Below are positions 60,225-64,000 of a stretch of DNA of 64,000 nucleotides, piece after piece. A model generated the notes under the pieces. That model was not told where the DNA came from, searched no databases, and saw nothing but the letters and a program-made list of their open reading frames with translations. The first letter of the stretch is position 1. The number at the start of each line of letters is the position of its first letter. The DNA is taken from NCBI GenBank assembly GCA_963854835.1, contig OY978525.1:88175671-88239670 (forward strand), read 5' to 3'. Both the position numbers and the translations under genes were made by a program. The DNA comes from Megamerina dolium. Its lineage: Eukaryota > Arthropoda > Insecta > Diptera > Megamerinidae.

Positions 60225-60240
60225 AAGGATAAACAAACAC
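60225..60240. repeat. Target-site duplication of SINE, right
   Basis: Identical to 59845-59860. Confidence 0.93.
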
Positions 60241-63200
60241 TTACTATAAAAATGTTGAGCTCTGAGAATAAAGGAATATAAGATATAACAAGATATATGC
60301 CAACAATACAAGCATAAGTAATGAGTGTTATTTAGAAGTTGTCTATCTGAACGTAAAATATCGAAGTAAGGTATTTTATTGTATCGCACTTTTTATGTCT
60401 CAGTATGAGTTGTTGTAGTACAGAAAATTCAAGGAAAAAATGATAAATCTTCAAGATTGTTTGAAGTTTGATCGAACTTTTATCATGTTATTTTTCACAA
60501 AGATGTTTATTTTATTTGAACGTTTTTCTAAATATCGTTTTATGGCTATATATGAATATATATTGCGATTACGTTAGTGTAATAATATATTATAATTTTG
60601 CAAATAGATTTCTTGTCATTACATCTATTACTGCTAAATTGTATTTCGATTAAATAAATCACTATCCAAAGTATCAAACAATTGCTTTGATTTTGAAAAT
60701 TTATTGAGAACCACTATGGTACAATGTGATCAAAAGCAAAATTCAAAAAGTCTAAACACGCGGTTTATTCTCATTGCATGGAGTCATTAAAATTAAAATC
60801 CTCCCACTTACTTATTCCTACATACACATACATAGTATAGGCGTGAGTGTGTATGTGGCAAATATATAAAAACAGCAGGTGTTGTTGACAAGATATTTTC
60901 TGCTCCTTTTGTTTATAATTTTTTTTTTTTTTTTTTTCTTTGGCAATCTGTAGTAAGAGTGTTGTGTGTGTGTTGTTTATGGATGAAATAAGACGATAGC
61001 GAGTCGCTAGTGGTGGTGTGGCTGACGAAGGTACAGCTTATTAATGGTAAATTATTAATTGTGTCGTTATAAATTAGAAAAGTTTTATTTACACACAAAA
61101 TTTATGTGCATTTTTTGTTTGTTTGTTTTTCTTCGCTGCTTGTTGTTACGTTGTTGTGTAGTGTTGAAAATTTCAAGGCTATTATACGTAGGTAAAGACA
61201 TAATTTGATATGCATAGCCGTGTTTGAAGTAAATGAAGGTACAAAAATTATTATAATTACAATAATGATAATACTAATAATAATAACAGAAATATTATGC
61301 AATATGTGTCTCTCTCGTTGTCTCTGTGATTTGATTAAAAGTATAAAGTCCTTCCCTATTCAAAATCATATGGTAATTGGTCCAAAATATCAATAATGTA
61401 ATCACTCTCTGATTTTATATTTTATGACCACTTTGCCATAATGGTGATGCGTTTCTTGGTAATTTCGATAGCAACAAGCAAGTAACTGGCACAATTTTTT
61501 TTACTTAAAGTTATTGTTTACTCTCTCACCAGTCCATAAGTAAAACTGATTTATATTCCACTCTCACTTTCATCATTCGTTTCTATTCTATTTTAAATGT
61601 AAGAACTTCAAAGTTAATATGACTGCAGTGAAAAACTATACGTTCATACAAAATCCAAGTGCGCGTACTACCACTTTTATACGCATCTCTTCTGTCACTA
61701 CATACAGTCACAGTCGGACGCACTGGTTTTGCACCAGTGTTGGGACTAATCTCATTTGATATAATAGTGCCAATATTCACATAATTGTGCATGTGTCGAC
61801 CATCATCGGTGCCAGTTCTTTGTCCTTCCCACTTTTCTGATTTTTATTAAAATTTGTCAAAACTCTTTTGACATTTTCACCCAACATTCAGCTTATGATG
61901 TTTGCGGTCTATGATCATGGCCGTGAACATGGTTGCACTGATGCTATTGGTGTGAAACTGTGGTGAAACATGGTTGTCAGGCCTTTTTAAATAAAATGTT
62001 AAATAAACATTTTATGGCGTTTACGAACATTTATAAGAGTTTATCATTGGTACCTCAAGTGGAGAGAAGTAGTAGTCATTGTCATTTAATATGAGATTGC
62101 GAAAGAAAATGATATTAACCATTAATTAAGAAATATGTATGTGTGGGTGATTAAAAATATCATACACGCATATTTCACTGCATATTCAATAAGAAATTAT
62201 TTTAAGGTACCAAAAGAAAACAGAAAACAATGCGATATATCATTGGTGTAGCATTAGAGAGACATGTAAACAAGTACAATATAGAAATTAATAAAGAAAC
62301 ACAAGAAAAAAATAAGAAAAGTTGCATAGTAGTGGTGGAATTTATAATGCATTTTTTTTTTCACTTCATTTTCTCTCTAGTAAATAAAAATTCAATATTT
62401 AGCGACATTGCTACGACTTCAGATGCAATATTTGAATTTTTTTTCTAAATGAATGTAATGGAAATACTTAAATTCTATGGAATTTGTTCATACTTCTTAT
62501 TTATATTTATATTTACATTTTATAAGAATTCATCACATTTTTAACAGTATTCATTCGAAACAGTTAAGATATGTGTGTCACTAAACTGAAGTGCAATAGA
62601 ATTTTACTTCGATTTAAGTGAATGTTATTTATTTAAAAAAAAAGCAGAAGATCAGAGATGAAAATGAAGCTGCTAAATCATGCGCCACTTAAGAATTCAG
62701 TTTTTATTTTTCAATACGCCAAAAGTGTCAAGTTGACTGGTTTAATATATCAAGCAGATTTGTAGAAAGTTTATCTTTCTTTGTAAGCAAGTATTTAGGG
62801 ATTTTAGTGCTTTTAGTAATTTTTAACAAAAATATGGAAAATATAACTGATCCGCCCACCATTTATAATCCAATCTAATTTAGAGACCACCTATTTATGT
62901 ATATGTGTCATTAAAATTCAATAGAGTAGCACACAGTACTAAATTATCAATTAAACTAGGTCATATTCAATTACTATGTGCATATTTAATATACATTTGA
63001 GGATATAATTTACATTGGGTGAAATTAACAACGATTTAATAATTCGAAATAAGCACCCAATTGTGGAATATGTGTATTTGAAAGCCTTTTCTATGTGCTA
63101 ATGCATTTACATATGAATGATATTTAGGTTAATCACAAATAAGCGTAAGTTTAGATACAAATTAAGTGAGTATATTTTTAAAATATAACTTTAGTCTAAT

Positions 63201-64000
63201 TAGATGGCATTAATAGCTAGCTTTAGAATGTATTATGAATATATATTGAATATATTGATATGTATCGTATGTGTAAACATATAGTCGTACATACCTACAC
63301 TCTGATATTATACACATAAATACTAAATCGTGCTCGAAACACACACGTACAATAATACTAATACTAATTGCAATAATCCTACCTTTAGTTCAATTTACTA
63401 TGATTTATGATAATAATTGCTTGCTGCTTGGTATAAGTTCGCATGGTGACACATAAATTTCAGTTAATTAAATATAATTTCCATTTTACTTAAGGCAAGG
63501 CAAAGCATATAAATATTTACAGTATTGTGCAAAACCAAGGCGTTCGCCCAATACAAATATTTTGTGTACTCATAGTAAGTGGTTACATTTTATTTTCTAA
63601 ATCTTATTTGAACTCACAGTCTGGCAGCATTAAAATAAAAAACAGCACAGACTCAGTGGGCTCTCGTTTATACCGTTATAACAACAACAAAGAAAAACTA
63701 GTAGCAATATGGCTGTGCAAAACATATGCAACTGATCAAAGTCGTGTTTTTGTTTAATCGCCATATATTCGCGTCGGCTCAAATTCAATTTTTATACTTT
63801 TTGCTAATAAATTTTGTGATTTTAAGTGCATTTTTTTATTAAAAAACTTCTGCTTGACATGGCTAAGAACAAATATCACGTTCATACCAAAACGACGATT
63901 ATTCAATTAGCAAAAAGGGATTTCTGAGAGGCTAAAAATACATAAATCTATGATTTCCAGATTTATCTCCAGAGATCGAAAAAAGTTGCCTCTGGAAAAT
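60241..64000. other. AT-rich DNA, nothing recognised
   Basis: Short low-complexity open frames only. No transposon, tRNA or conserved coding signal identified up to the window end. Confidence 0.5.

Noticed and set aside
60004..60249. Conserved open frame of about 80 codons shared by several loci (with QPGIEPRP-like words)
   Set aside because: It lies across SINE copies on the strand opposite to the tRNA head. Similarity between copies is due to the SINE, and some copies are frameshifted.

Overview
This 64-kb window is AT-rich, gene-poor DNA from an insect, almost certainly a fly (Diptera). I think a tephritid fruit fly is most likely, but that is inference: it rests on a rosa-type (DD41D-like) mariner, on DINE-1/mini-me-like repeats carrying (GTCY)n tracts, on a tRNA-derived SINE family and on the density of CA, TA and CAG microsatellites. 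I find no complete, convincing host protein-coding gene, no functional tRNA, no rRNA and nothing bacterial. The window is best read as intergenic DNA or the inside of a very large intron, peppered with transposon fossils.

Layout. 1-43 is the 3' tail of a dispersed repeat. 44-10.2 kb is mostly unannotatable AT-rich DNA, with a small hAT-type MITE copy (1.8 kb) and an odd 5.2-6.1 kb island: a local duplication flanking a GC-rich patch and a strong hairpin. 10.2 kb holds a well-preserved hAT MITE. 11.6-13.4 kb is a broken LINE on the minus strand. 16.3-16.9 kb is a Ty3/gypsy integrase fragment. 17.7-19.3 kb is a 5'-truncated RTE-like LINE with a perfect 14-bp target duplication. 21-22.7 kb holds a mariner fossil and a possible MITE. 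26.4-28.9 kb holds a SINE, a mariner fragment fused to a DINE-like repeat, and a 50-bp-stem fold-back. 32.3-34.9 kb holds a SINE and a DINE-like repeat. 36.8-38.6 kb has two mariner fossils side by side. 41.7-43.5 kb has two SINEs with target duplications. 45.2-50.1 kb is a pair of inverted DINE-like repeats enclosing a dead mariner and a SINE fragment. 53-60 kb adds one more DINE-like copy, a SINE fragment with a new perfect palindrome, a nearly intact 1.3-kb mariner with inverted repeats and TA duplications, and a SINE with a 16-bp duplication. The remainder is AT-rich DNA with microsatellites.

How the parts relate. The SINE has internal Pol III box-like sequences but no protein, so it must borrow a LINE's machinery; the RTE-like LINE here ends in a short sequence like the SINE's 3' end, which makes it a candidate partner. 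The DINE-like repeat codes for nothing recognisable. It is built of units of about 150 bp, each with a GGGCGTGG-like box, and carries a GTCC/GTCT tract whose expansion can be followed copy by copy. At least six independent mariner-lineage fossils are present; all are inactivated by stops, frameshifts, deletions or loss of catalytic residues. I did not find a clearly new biological system. The best leads are the 28.8-kb fold-back, the 5.2-6.1 kb island, the 150-bp-periodic repeat and the SINE-LINE pairing.
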